DNA of 64,000 bases, from the NCBI RefSeq assembly GCF_037392515.1, contig NC_090280.1, positions 75,442,504-75,506,503 of the forward strand, given 5' to 3'. Source of the stretch: Haliotis asinina. Taxonomy: Eukaryota > Mollusca > Gastropoda > Lepetellida > Haliotidae. The translations under genes and the position numbers were made by a program. Numbering within the stretch: the stretch's first letter is position 1; every line of letters starts with the position of its first letter. Positions 47,542 through 60,063 of this stretch are shown here, one piece after another. Below the pieces are notes generated by a model that saw nothing but the letters and a program-made list of their open reading frames with translations, was not told the DNA's origin and did not search any database.

Positions 47542-49654
47542 TAGGTGTGCTTATACATCATGAGAAGCACTTTTTTAAGGACACCTTTAGTACATTTTAC
47601 AAAAGGTACCACATGCACATGTGACTCTTAAGACATCAGAAGTTTACATGTTTGGGACAGCTTTTGAAAATATGAATAAAGAGTAAAATGAGAGGTAGTT
47701 GTTTATGATGCCTCATATCATACCAGTCACATCACAATCAAGGATATCAACTGTAAATATTTGCATTGAGGTAAGAGTAAAGCCAATATCTGTGGCATCC
47801 TATAAATGCAGCTGAACACTGACAGCTGAATCATGTTCTCGGTGAACATGTCACAGTGGACATTTTCTGTCCAAATCATGGTGTTACTTGTCTGTGTATT
47901 CAGAAATGTTGTAGAGCGTCAGCTGGCCAGGTAAAACAACCATTGTCACATTTTCCCATAAAATGACAAAAGAAATCAATTTTGTTGAAGGTGTTTTATT
48001 GCAAAACAAAACAGTGCTGCATATCTTCCCAAGTAGTAGACTTGAAGAATACCATGTTAAACATAATGACATGTAGTCATTAAGTTGGTATACACACATA
48101 CCTTTATGTCTGTCGAAAAGAATCCAACAAACAAGTAATGCCATTGGCTAACCACCAATGAATGTGTCAGTATATGGTATTTACAATTCTATGACACTGA
48201 ACATTATACCCTTTGTATTTGCAAGAGCTTAGCTACCACTATAAAAAAAAGCCCCAGGGCTATAAAATAATCTGATATTTTGTTATGAACTCATGATAGG
48301 AAGCTACCTGTCACAAAAAGGCCAACAGAAACAAAATATGGAGCAAATATAACTCACAAAGCTGAATATTTTACGAAGGGATGATTTTCTTGTTTCTAAA
48401 ACTTACAGCATACTTATTAGATAGTAAGACATAGCATCACATGTCATATATATCAGACCTCTGCATATATCATGAATTTCATTTTTCACAACTTCTTTGT
48501 TTCTGGCAAAGGGAAGCAGTTTACCATGCTTTCCCAGTAGACATGCAGACAACAAGTGGTTGCAGTTATGTGCAGCCTTAATTAAGAAGAAACTATCACA
48601 AAAGTCAGTTTTAATAAGAGTCAAGTTCATGAAATATGGTATACCTTTACTTTTCCAATGTTTACCAGATGCAGCATACACTAATAATAAACCATCAGGC
48701 TCTCTGAAATCATAAATGTAGTCCATCAAAGTAACCATCATCACTGGCACTGTCATGTACAGTGAAGTGGACCCTGTTCCTAGATATTTGTCAGCATTAA
48801 ATTCTGTTCATTTGCTTTCTCATTAACTTCTACATATCTGTTTTCAACATCCATCAGAATAAATGCAATTGATTCTTATACAGCAACACCCCAACATACA
48901 TCTGCGGCTGCTGTGAAGTACAAAAAGATATGTACTACTTTTATGATGTATAAAACAATATGCACAGCAATCAGAGCTCACTTATGTATGTGACAATGGC
49001 AAAATATGGCAACAGTGCCAGTTACCTGATAGCACTTCCTAATGCTCATCCTACAGAACATAGCTCTTTTAATTAATTTAAAATATGATAAAAATATATG
49101 CATGTAGAAACATGATCCTTTTGGAAATATTGCATTACAAAACAAATGACCATTTATGAGTGAAAAAGAACAGAAAAGGATAGTTTTCTTGACAGGGCAG
49201 AAAATACATCATGGCAAGTTACTGGAATGCATCACATGTCCTGCTGGAACACCAGTTGATTTGAACTACCTTGTTGACTTGAACATTAGCCACCCAGTTA
49301 CAGTTAAGTTATTAGAAAACATGTGAAGAAGCACATTCTAATCCTGCTGATTTGATGACTGATTGTCAATATGAGGAGAAAACTGACAGAGGATGTCTGT
49401 ACAAGGGGTGTTTACATTAGGTACTGATGTGGTAGCCACTGGTGGTTCATACAACTGCAGCAATCAGTACCTAAGAACTGTGACAGTGATACTGCATGTC
49501 ATGGTGACATAAATAATCTGGTGAAATAAATAATACAAGTAACTGGAATTACTTGTAGTTTCTGGGATACCCATCCTTAATGATGCTGTACCTTTCTTTT
49601 TAATTGACTCTACATTATACATGAATCATTAGTCCCATGCACTTGGAATAAAGC
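47542..49654. other. Gene-poor stretch right of the nested transposon
   Basis: AT-rich. A minus-strand frame at 48144-47884 ends FVILWENVTMVVLPGQLTLY NISEYTDK and looks slightly protein-like, but it lacks a splice acceptor or partner. No RNA gene seen. Confidence 0.4.
48669..48729 (-). repeat. 61-bp sequence shared with the Tc1-like transposase
   Basis: Sixty of 61 bases match 46951-47011, in the same orientation. On the minus strand this locus has exon-like borders: TTATGATTTCAG before AGAGCCTGATGG, and GCATCTG|GTAAAC after it. No gene around it is recognised. Confidence 0.85.
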
Positions 49655-50367
49655 ATGCAAACCCTACAGTTTATGGAGTTTCAATATTTCCTTTGTACAG
49701 ATGATAGTAAATTACATTTCAAACTTGTGGTCAATTTCTGAATGTACTGGGTAAAAAGTTCTTACTTTCCGAGGTTTTTAACTATTTCTATTTGTCATAC
49801 ACCCTTGACCAGAAATGGAACATTGCCCTTAACACCTACAGTTTATGGAATTTTGAAGATGTTCTCTAAGCTCATTACAGTAAACAGCATTTCATACTTG
49901 TTAAGAAGTTGTGATTCTACCTAGTCAATAGTTCAAATTTTGAGAGATTATGAACAATTTTATTTGTCACATCACCTTAACAACATATTGAATTAACGCC
50001 TTTAAAATTTACAGATTAAGGAATTTGGACATGTTCATTGGGCTGATGATACCAAATTGCATTTCAGACCTGTGATTAATTTTTCAATGTACTTGCTTAA
50101 GACTTCTATTTTTTACAGATTTTTAACTTTTTTATTTGTCACATGACTGTCACCAAAAATGGAATAATGCCTTTAAAATCTACAGTTTAGGGAATCTGGA
50201 CATGTTCTCTGGGCTGATGATACCAAATTGCATTTCAAACTTGTCATTAACTTTTAAATGTCCTTGCTCAAGACTTCTATTTTTCACAGATTTCTAACTT
50301 TTTTTATTTGTCACATGACTGTGACCAAAAATGGAATAACGCCTTCAAAATCTACAGTTTAGGGAAT
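49655..50367 (+). repeat. ~170-bp tandem satellite, left part
   Basis: Units are marked by GGGCTGATGATACCAAATTG and CAAAAATGGAATAATGCCTT, spaced about 170 bp. Left-hand units before ~49,980 are diverged. The last unit is cut at GGGAAT by the DIRS-type element and resumes at 56942. Confidence 0.85.
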
Positions 50368-50404
50368 TTATTAAAATCTAAATATTTTAGATATTTAAAT
50401 ACTT

Positions 50405-50579
50405 ACCTTACCATAGGTCTTATGCATACTACCTCTAGCTTCGCTAAACGAGATCAGACAGTCATTGATTCGCCATCCCCTCGATGGCTACCTCATGTAA
50501 TCTACGAATGTAGTCACGGAAGTGACGTGATCTCTCCACTCCCGCGAGAGCGCAGAATCCAAAATTCACTTTTACCGTC
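50405..50579. repeat. DIRS left inverted terminal repeat
   Basis: Inverted counterpart of 56758-56933. Contains CCATAGGTCTTATGCATACT and CTCCCGCGAGAGCGCAGAAT. Confidence 0.92.
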
Positions 50580-50654
50580 AACCGGAAGGTCCGAAGAGTC
50601 CAAAGTGGGGAGGAGCATCCAGCGTTGGGAGGGAGTCATCGCCCTATGGTAAGG

Positions 50655-50730
50655 TAAGTATTTAAATATCTAAAATATTTAGATTTTAATAAATTTTTAA
50701 CTTACCTTACCATAGGTCTTATGCATATCT
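50655..50730. repeat. DIRS internal complementary region
   Basis: Contains the left outer edge inverted, then the right outer edge, joined at GATTTTAATAAATTTTTAAC. This is the circle-junction template used by DIRS replication. Confidence 0.8.
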
Positions 50731-53714
50731 CTTTGACAGATGGATGGTGGTGTGGACTCTGGCGGACCATCCCTCAGCAAACAGTGCACATGCATTAGGA
50801 GAACTCGGAAACCAATGCCAACGGTCTCAGGATAATACCTGGAACAGGACAAAGAGAACCCGATAGAACGCCAAAGAAAAACCGACGCACCCTGGGGGTG
50901 AGGTTAATCTTAAGACCAATGGTAAGTAACAGTGTAGTTACCTAATGGGCGGACGGTCGGGTAAGTTGCTGAGCAACCACCAGTGGACCAAATGACTGTA
51001 ACCCCTCCAAGTCTTCAACTGCCAAGTCCCTCAAGTAGTGGGAAGCGAAGACAGTTGACGACTTCCAGAAACAGCCCTCCATGATCTGTGGTACCATGCA
51101 GTTTCGATGGAGGGCCATTGTAGACGCCAAAGCCCTGATCTCGTGCGGGTTACTTGCTACCGGATGAGGCAGGTGCTTGTCGTCATTGGCCGCCAGGATT
51201 GTCGATCTGAGCCAGAGGGCAATAGTATTCCTGTTTACTTTGCCTTTGCAGGTCGAGGCAAAGGGAATGAATAACCTTTTGCGGGATCGTCTCCTAGAAG
51301 CTGACCTTTCAATATAGCATCTCAGAGCCCTGACTGGACATAACAGCTCCTCCTCCAAGTCATGACGACCCAAGACCGTAGACAAAGGAGGGATGGAAAA
51401 TAGTCTGTTGGGCTGTCCGGGAAGCTGGTTCTTAGCCACAAAATCCCAAAGCAAACCCAAATGAACACGTCCATGCCTTGACTGTTCAAAGCGGATCTGA
51501 GTAACGCCAAGAGCATGGATCTCGCTGACTCTAGCCGCTGTTGCCAAAGATAGTAAGAAAGCCGTCTTCTTGGAGAGATGTTCGAAAGAGGCTTCCTCTA
51601 ACAGCTCATACGGCGGACCTCTGAGATGTTGAAGGACGACATTCAGATCCCAAGCTGGAGGACAGAACTTGGCCTTCCGGTCTTCCAGCTTGAAAGCTTT
51701 GAGAAGCGCAATAAGTTCCGGGACCTTGGAGATCTGTGCATCTGACTTGATAGTAAGGACAGAATTCAGTGCTGACAAATAGGTGCCTAAGGTGCTGCCT
51801 CTGAGATGTCTAGAGTTCCGTAGAAAAAGAAGGAACTGTGCCACAAACTGAGGGGATGCTGCCATGGGATCTTGAGACCTTTGTGCGCAAAAATTCTCGA
51901 ACGAGTGCCATTTGTCGTCATAAAGATCGGGTAGAAACTCTATGTGAGCGAGCTATAACGCTTGCTACACGCGTAGAGTAGCCCTTAGCCTTTAACGCCC
52001 TCTGCAAATGACCCATGCGTGAAGATGAAAACGTAGTGGATCCGGATGCAGTTGTCGACTGTGTGGATGTCGGAGAAGATGCAACCACTCTGGAAGTTTG
52101 TATGGGTCTCCGCTGGCGAGCAGTCGAAGGTCGGGAAACCAAGACCTGGCCGGCCACCAGGGCGTGACCAAAAGCAGTCAGAGGTTCTGTGTCAGTCTGA
52201 TTTTGGCAACTATGTCTGTAAGAAGGACTGGAGGAGGGAACGCGTACACATCCAGACCTTCCCATGACAGAGACATCGCGTTGACAGCCCACGCCTGCAG
52301 ATCCGGCACGGGAGACACATACGTTGGTAACTGGTGATTGAAGCTGGTGGCAAAGAGATCTACCAGTGGTCTCCCGAGTTGACAGCAGATCTGGCGAAAT
52401 GCGTTCGGATGGAGCATCCACTCCGTAGGGCACGGTTTGCCGGGGCGTGACAGGGCGTCTGCCAGAATGTTTTTGCAACTGGGAATCTGACGAGCCGCGA
52501 TCACGATGCCGTTGCTGTCTACCAGGTCCGCTAAGAGGAACATCTGGTCCAGAAGTTCTTTGGATCTGGTTGTACCCTGATTGCGAATCACCCACACGAC
52601 TGCGGAATTGTCGGACGCCACCAGAAGCCTGGAGTCTGTTAGAAACGGTAACCAATGGTGGACCGCTAGGATGACTGCCTGCATCTCCAGGTTGTTGATA
52701 TGCCACTTCCTTTCGGCGTCTGACCACAGCCCTGAGGTTGTCTGGCCGTTCAAGTGAGCACCCCATCCCAGGAGGGATGCGTCTACAAACAACTCATGGT
52801 CATGTTTGAAGCTTGTCAAACAAACACCGGCGCAGACGTTCCACTCTACCGTCCACCACCTGAGGTACCGATGCAAGTGCGGCGGTAGAAGAAATGATGA
52901 CTGGAGGTCGTTCTCTCGAATAAATGGTAATAGGAACCTCTGAAGTGGGCGCAGCATAAGCCGTCCTCTGAGGAGGAGGTCTTGCGCCGACGTCAACAGA
53001 CCCAACAGAGACTGCCACTCTCTGAGGGTTAGAGGTAGGGACAGAGCTCGATCCGTAAAGGCGAGAATCTTCTGCCATCGATCGGGAGGGACCCTGACAA
53101 GATTGAGCCGGGTCAGGAACAACCCCCCGATGAATGTTAACTCCTGCGTTGGCTCTAGTTGCGACTTCTCGGTATTGATGATCCATCCCAACTGATGTAA
53201 CAGGCGTGTGGAGAAGTCCAGTTGTTTGCGTAGCAACTGAGGATTGCAGTGATTCAGAAAACAATCGTCAATGTAAGGATCGAAGTCTATCCCCTGAAGG
53301 TGCAGGAATCAGGTGACCGGCAGCGTGATCCGCGTGAAAAGCCACGGGGCCGTAGAAATTCCAAACGGCAGTACCCGACATTGGTAGTGTACCCCGTTGA
53401 ATATGAACCGCAGGAACTTCCTGTGACGTGGGAAAATAGGAACGTGCAGGTAAGCAGCCTGTAAATCTAGGCTGGCCATCCAAGCTCCGGGTGACAACTT
53501 GGCTCGGATCTGATCCAGTGATGTCATTCGGAAATGCGGGGGCTCGGCTAAATACAGGCTGTTGAAAGTCGCCATGTTGTGAATCATCTGCATTTTGGTG
53601 GAGTCTTTCTTGGGTACCAGGAAGATGGGTGAATAGAACCCTGGGGAGTGATGGGGTTCTGGCACTATCTCTATAGCACGTTTGGTTAACAAAATGTTGA
53701 TGTTTTCTAGTATA

Positions 53715-53983
53715 GTGAGTGAGTGAGTTTAGTTTTACGTCGCACTTAGCAATATTCCAGCTATATGGCGACGGTCTGTAAATAATCGAGTCTGGACCAG
53801 ACAATCCAGTGATCAACAGCATGAGCATCGATCTGCGCAATGGGGAACCGATGACATGTGTCAACCAAGTCAGCTAGTCTGACCACCCGATCCCGTTAGT
53901 CGCCTCTTACGACAAGCATAGTCACCTTTTATGGCAAGCATGGGTTGCTGAAGGCCTATTCTACCCCGGGACCTTCACGGGTC
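53715..53983 (+). mobile_element. Full-length SINE, family A, inserted in the DIRS element
   Basis: 269 bp starting GTGAGTGAGTGAGTTTAGTT and ending ACCCCGGGACCTTCACGGGT with one or two more bases. It is flanked by a perfect 14-bp target duplication TGTTTTCTAGTATA (53701-53714 and 53984-53997). It is the best-preserved copy and the reference for family A in this window. A perfect duplication indicates a young insertion, later than the DIRS element. Confidence 0.95.
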
Positions 53984-55569
53984 TGTTTTCTAGTATAAGT
54001 ACCTGTTGATCTATTGAGTACACTCGTGACTGGGGAGTGGTAGTCAACGGCGGAGCTCCGGCTAGTGGTAGCTTGTAGCCGGTTCTCAGGATCTTGCAAA
54101 CAAACGGGTCTTCCAGGAATGTCCAATTGGCCCAAAAGACCCCTAGTCTCCGACCTACAGGGGTCGGATGAACTGGCACGACTGGGGGTGGGACAACCTA
54201 ATTGTCCATGGCTTCAGCGGCCGGAGTAGGGGCGCCTGCCCCTACCTCGACCGGACGTATAGGGCACATCCCTGCCGCGTTCTTGGGGTTTACGGTGCAC
54301 TTCCGAGTCCTTAGTACGACCTCGTCCCCTCCCAAACGAGGAATGGATAGACTCTCTTCTGGGCACATATCTTTTCTTGGCACTTCCCCTGGCTTGGCCA
54401 CGAAAAGCAGAACCCAAGGCCTCAAAGGTTGATAATGCCACTTCCGTGTTTGTGGGTTCAGCGTGTTGTTTATACACCGTCGGAATCTTTTCGTCAAAGA
54501 GGAACTTAGACGTAAATGGCGTAAGAAGTAGCTGTTGTTTAAATTCCTCTTGCCAGGTGCAAGCCTCCAGAAAACCAGATCGTCGCATAGTTGTTGTAAA
54601 TGTCCAAGCAGGTCATGTAGTACTCTGCCTTGCCAAGCAAATATGGTAGTTAAAAGATCCACCCTCGAGGCATTATCCTCCGATAAATCCATGGCTGCAG
54701 CGGAGGTGGCAGACGCAAGCGCTGAGATAGGTTTAACCATGCGCTTCAGTTCCGTGTCAATAGCTGCTAGCTTTGAATCCTGAACTCTGTAAGATGACGA
54801 AGTAGAGCTTGACAACCTCTTGATAGAGTCGTCTTGCACAGCCCCGTTGTCGGCAAAATCCAGACTGTGAACTTTATAGTCTGATTTCTTAGACTTGGAT
54901 GCTTTAATAGTAGGATTTAGGGATAATTTCTAGTAAAGAATCTAGTAAAGCTACAGCATCCGCCACCATGGGGTGAGGTGGAATGATTAATTCGGGAGAC
55001 AGGTGAATTGCCGCCGGGTTGCTTGAATCAGAAGAAGGTGAAGGACAGTCCGGTAATCTATCGGCAATCCACTCAAAGACAGCAGTTAAGGGAAGATAGG
55101 TGCCATCATTATCACCATCATTGCCAGGATCCTCCTCGTAATCTGGACAAAAGAACTGTTCCTCGTGATCCTCCCAGGAAACAGAGGTTGATTCCCGTCG
55201 CTGATTAGAGTTGGAGGCAGAATTCTTAGTATTAAATTCGTTGCAGGAAGTCCACGGTGGTTCTCGCGATCGCGAACGCTGGGATCTAGAGAGACGCCGC
55301 GGCGATCTTGAACGGGACCGCACCCTACGTCTACTTCTGGTACGTGAGTCTTCCTCTAAAGAGCGCCTTGGAGATCGGGAACCAGACCAGGAGCGTCGGC
55401 GCCAGCTACGATGAGGAGAGCCGGAGCGTCCACCCCTCGGGGACTTGGAGCGAGACCTGCGCTGGGAACGCTCAGCCTCCAAGTGCCGAGAGCGTTCTTC
55501 ATCCAACTGGCGCTGTAACACTTCTTCTCTAGAAAGTGTATGAGACACCCTGAGTATCCGATAAGGAGT

Positions 55570-55850
55570 AGGCACAGGAGCAGGGTCCGGTAACAACGTT
55601 GGCGCTGGTGTTGGTATAGGCGCTGGTGTCGGAATAGGCGCTGGTGTCGGAATAGGCGCTGGTGTCGGAATAGGCGCTGGTGTCAGAATAGGCACTGGTG
55701 TCGGGATAAGCGCTGATGAAAACACAGGTGCAGACATAATCAAAGGCACCGGGACAGGCAGTGGCGCTGGTACAGGTAACGGCGCTGGCGTAAGTCTAGG
55801 CGCTGACGATGGTGAGGGTGCGGACGACGAGGTAGGGAGTACAGCAGCGC
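55570..55850 (-). repeat. 18-bp tandem repeat in the DIRS Gag-like region
   Basis: GGCGCTGGTGTCGGAATA repeated, giving a Pro-Ala-Pro-Ile-Pro-Thr periodicity on the minus strand. Confidence 0.85.
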
Positions 55851-56757
55851 CAGGCGTCAAAAGAGACCGCAGAAGCCTCTGAACTTCAGGGTGGGATAGG
55901 GCATCAGGGTGAGATAGGTCTACAAAAGCGTCCTAACGTGTAACTCTGGAGACGAGCGCGCCGGCGTAATAGATGAGCTCCCCACACTAGGCGTCGATAC
56001 TGGTACTGAAGGTGGTGGTAGCTCCTGGTCGTCAGGTAAGGATCCCAGGGAAGACGCTGGCGACGACATTCTTCTTTTACGTTGCGTAAAATGCTTCCTC
56101 CGAACCGCCAAAAAGGTCTTGAAATCTGCCAGAGATAATGTCTGACAGTGTAGGCACCGATTATCAAATGGAGCAAACAGCGGACGCACAATCCGGACAC
56201 CAGGGATGTGGGTCTTTGGCTGACTTCTGCCCCTTGCAGATAGTACAAAAGTCATACACAAAACTGTAACAGACAAGAAACCAACATTTGACGACAGGTT
56301 GACACAGTGCCAGGAGGAAAACCCCCTACATAATAAATGTAGAAAGTAATTGCACCCTTACATAAAAAATAGGCACACCCGTAAGTGCGGGGCAGCGAAA
56401 ACGACAACCAAAATGGCTGCCTTCGATACGCTGAATTCAATGGCAGAAAAAGGTACGAAAAGTACCAAAATCACAAGTAAAATGACCAAGCATGGACAAA
56501 TACATGAAGGGCAAACAACCAGCAAGATGAACTACCCCCATGGACGCCATGCCGTTCTCACACACGACAAGGACAAACCCATGCCTGAGTGAGAAAAAAC
56601 AACACGAGGTAGCAAGGTAAGTGCAGTTAAATACTTGTTTAACTTGACATACACAACAAAGGGATACAAACCATACCTACCAAAGAGTAGCAACTTTATT
56701 GAAACTACACAAAGTAGATACACAGCAAACCAACATGTCCGTTCGCACGCACGCTTA

Positions 56758-56933
56758 AGGTAAAAGTGAATTTTGGATTCTGCGCTCTCGCGGGAGTGGA
56801 GAGATCACGTCACTTCCGTGACTACATTCGTAGATTACATGAGGTAGCCATCGAGGGGATGGCGAATCAACAACTGTCTGATCTCGTTTAGCGAAGCTAG
56901 AGGTAATATGAATAAGACCTATGGTAAGGCAAG
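56758..56933. repeat. DIRS right inverted terminal repeat
   Basis: Matches 50405-50579 in inverse orientation with only a handful of differences. Confidence 0.92.
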
Positions 56934-56941
56934 TTAAAAAT

Positions 56942-57610
56942 TTGGACATGTTCACTGGGCTGATGATACCAAATTGCATTTCAAACTTGTCATTAACTTT
57001 TCAATGTACTTGCTCAAAACTTCTATTTTTAAAGATTTTTAACTTTTTTATTCGTCACATAACTGAGACCAAAAATGGAATAATGCCTTAAAATCTACAG
57101 TTTAAGGAATTTGGACATGTTCATTGGGCTGATGATACCAAATTGCATTTCAAACTTGTGATAAATTTTTCAATGTACTTGCTCAAGACTTCTATTTTTT
57201 ACAGGTTTTTAACTTTTTTTTTCGCCACATGGCTGAGGCCAAAAATGGAATAATGCCTTTAAAATCTACAGTTTAGGGAATTTGGACATGTTCTCTGGGC
57301 TGATGATACCAAATTGCATTTCAAACTTGTCATTAACTTTTCAATGTACTTGCTCAAGACTTCTATTTTTCACAGATTTTTAACTTTTTTTATTCATCAT
57401 ATGACTGTCACCAAAAATGGAATAATGCCTTTAAAATCTACAGTTTAGGGAATTTGGACATGTTCTCTGGGCTGATGATACCAAATTGCATTTCAAACTT
57501 GTGATTAACATCCCAGTGTACTTGCTCAAGACTTCTATTTTTTACAGATTTTTAACTTTTTTATTCATCACATGACTGTCACCAAAAATGGAATAATGCC
57601 TTTAAAATCA
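56942..57610 (+). repeat. ~170-bp tandem satellite, right part
   Basis: Continues the array interrupted at 50367. GGGCTGATGATACC marks appear near 56957, 57127, 57297 and 57466. The units are close to one another and to the left part. Confidence 0.88.
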
Positions 57611-60050
57611 ATGGCAAGTGGGTGCATGAATTACCCTAACTAAATGCTAAATCTAGAAATTCAACAGTGCCGCTGCACTCAGTTCATAATGCTTCACTTG
57701 AGAGCAACAGTAGACATCAACTGAATTCCAAGCTGTCTGCAAAATGTTGATCTGGACTAGGGGATCAACCCAACATGGGATGAATGGTGAACAACCTGTG
57801 AACATATGAAGTTAATCATTAATAAAAACATTTGGTTTTAATGTCATAACCTGAAGGGAGGAAAATATGAGAAAAATATAATGAATTAAACATCAAACAT
57901 AAAAATGTTTTATTGGACAATTACGGCTAAAATCTGTCAGAAGCCTTTGAACTGTCAAATACATTTATTCACTGAATGGAAAAATGACAAATATGTCATT
58001 AGCCATGCCACTACAGAGCCGAGGGAATTGTCTGATTGTTAGTATGGCATATAGTATTGGTACTAAGGGTTCACAGAAAGCTGAGCATATACTGCCTCAC
58101 CAGTGGAAACTTGCAAGTCAAATACATCTTTTCTGTGTATCTGTCTCAGTAATAATTACATCAACAATAATTTCCTTTATATCAGGCATCAGGAAGATGC
58201 TTCTGCATCTGTGACTAAAACTTTACATATGACCATAAAAATCACATTTGATATCTCATATCAGATCACACATATTTTATTTGATATTTGTCAACTAGCT
58301 TTCCCTGAGATAGGGAATGTTGAGTTTGACTTATTGTTCCCATATCAAGGCATTGTGATTACACTGCCCTTTAGGAAGTGATCAAATGTAATGTATGTCA
58401 TGTTTGGGATTACACTTTCTTAGTAAAGTACAAATTCTAGTACTTTTTTGGTTGAGTCCCACTTGGGACTTGAACCTGCACCCTATCGCCAGCACACAAA
58501 GTCAGCTGTCTAGACGGATCAGCCACTGTGACTTCCTTACTGGTTGTGCCTGAAATGTATCAATATCAATCATTAGGATCAATTGTATTTCACATGTTTT
58601 TGTTTATTTTTTTGTTGTTGTTATCAAATGCCACACTCAACAATATCTAAGCTATATGGAGAGGTATAGTAATAAATAATGTCATGTTTACCATTCTTTT
58701 TTTTTATCTCACATTATGTGATTAATGTTAATAATGTTATAAAATTTACTGAAAATGAACAAGAGTAGAGAAACATATTCAGTGCAAAAGCCACAGATAC
58801 TAATCTATATTTATTGACATGTTCATGTACCATGACTGGCTTAGCTATGGATGTGAAAAAATACATTTTAGGTACAAGGACATACTATTCAAAAACTGAC
58901 TCTTCCTTAATTGTATATTGTTCATTATATACAACAACAACAAAAAAAAAAGAAAGTGGGAACATCACAAAATTTGATAGTCATATACATATATAAACTG
59001 AATCATGGTGAAGTCATTTATACTCTTAGATAAATGTTAGTTTTTGTGCGCTTAATGGTCACTTTAAATAAAATTCAATATTTGTTGAGTTTGAGTGAAA
59101 AGAAACATTGTCAAAAACAGCAAAAAACAAGGGTGTTGAAACACACCAGCACCAAGTTTGATTCAAACTCCCAAACACAACAGCCTAGTGCATGAAGAAG
59201 ACAGACTTCCTCACAATGCACAGGTAATGGCAACAGGGCACTGGCAGTATATTTAGTGATAACATTTTTCTATCTCAACCTATATAATGTGTTGACTAAA
59301 GAAGAATGACTATTAATGATATATGTCCATGATAGTCCTGGTTGAAAAATGTGTTCCAAATTAAACATGATTTGTACATACTAAACCTTAGTACAAAAAT
59401 ACATGAGCATGATGATTACTGTTGACTTCTGCACTCCAAATAATTTTAGCAAGCCTTAACTTACATAGCATGTGCATGTTGATGCTGCTGCACAACTTAC
59501 AGTGTTGGACACTGACCAAAATGTGTCTACGATCCAATGCACCAGCCTACAGAAAAAGTCTGTTTGTCCTGCTGGATTGCTGGATTCAAATATCATTGCT
59601 TCCAGAAAGGAGGACTATAAAAATACTTTAAATCTAATCTATACACTTGTTGTTCTTCCAAATTAATGATGTTTTATATCTTGGAAAAGTGGTAATCAGC
59701 ATCATGTCACAACCACAATGAAACAAGGGTCATCAGAAGCTGACATATTCCCCTGGCCCCCTTTGTGTGCAGACTATTTGTGTTGCAGACCTCTAATGTA
59801 CAGTGCACAACCCACAAATCCGTTGGCATATGACCAGATGGTGGCCAAATGGATACTGGCAAACTCCAGTACAGCAACATGCAGTGAACTTGGACTAAGT
59901 ACTGTGACTATGTGTCCCAGTGTGCTGTTCAGACTGACATCAAGTGATCGAGGGAAACAATACCAGTGCCTTGAGCATGTACTAATGTGTGGATATGTGT
60001 GCTATATAAGTATCCTATATCATGTCATATCATGTCATATCATGTCATAT
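57611..60050. other. Gene-poor stretch with SINE relics
   Basis: A decayed family A fragment lies near 58605-58680 (CAACAATATCTAAGCTATAT) and a tRNA-like SINE at 58447-58535. No coding exon was recognised; open frames here are AT-rich and have no recognisable motif. Confidence 0.45.
58447..58535 (-). mobile_element. tRNA-derived SINE head or tRNA-like sequence
   Basis: On the minus strand GTCACAGTGGCTGATCCGTC, then GGCGATAGGGTGCAGGTTCA and AGTCCCAAGTGGGAC. The B box GGTTCAAGTCC is perfect and an A-box-like TGGCTGATCCG precedes it. The acceptor stem is not well formed, so a SINE head is likelier than a functional tRNA gene. Confidence 0.55.
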
Positions 60051-60062
60051 CATATCATATCT
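60017..60062 (+). repeat. CATAT/CATGT microsatellite
   Basis: Repeats of ATCATGTCATATCATGTCAT and ATCATATCATAT. Confidence 0.9.
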
Positions 60063-60063
60063 C

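Larger units (their letters stand above)
50368..56941 (-). mobile_element. DIRS-type tyrosine-recombinase retroelement (fossil)
   Basis: Order DIRS, minus strand, ~6.6 kb including an inserted SINE. Parts in transcription order: a Gag-like region (about 55860-54198, Ser/Arg- and Pro-rich), a reverse transcriptase/RNase H region (about 53700-52180), and a tyrosine recombinase region (about 51865-50940). Near-identical inverted terminal repeats lie at ~50405-50579 and ~56758-56933. An internal complementary region at ~50655-50730 repeats both outer edges, as in DIRS-1. It looks broken, with several breaks plus the SINE. Terminal repeats about 97% alike by eye suggest a fairly recent insertion. 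Excising it restores the satellite unit exactly, with no target duplication, as expected for recombinase-mediated insertion. Confidence 0.9.

Noticed and set aside
47884-48144. Protein-like minus frame ending GQLTLYNISEYTDK
   Set aside because: No splice acceptor with polypyrimidine tract in frame, no start context and no partner exons.
51918-55532. Additional open frames on both strands within the DIRS element
   Set aside because: Alternative-frame shadows of the Gag-like, reverse transcriptase and recombinase regions; not separate genes.
58447-58535. Functional tRNA gene
   Set aside because: Good B box but no convincing acceptor or anticodon stem; better read as a tRNA-derived SINE head.
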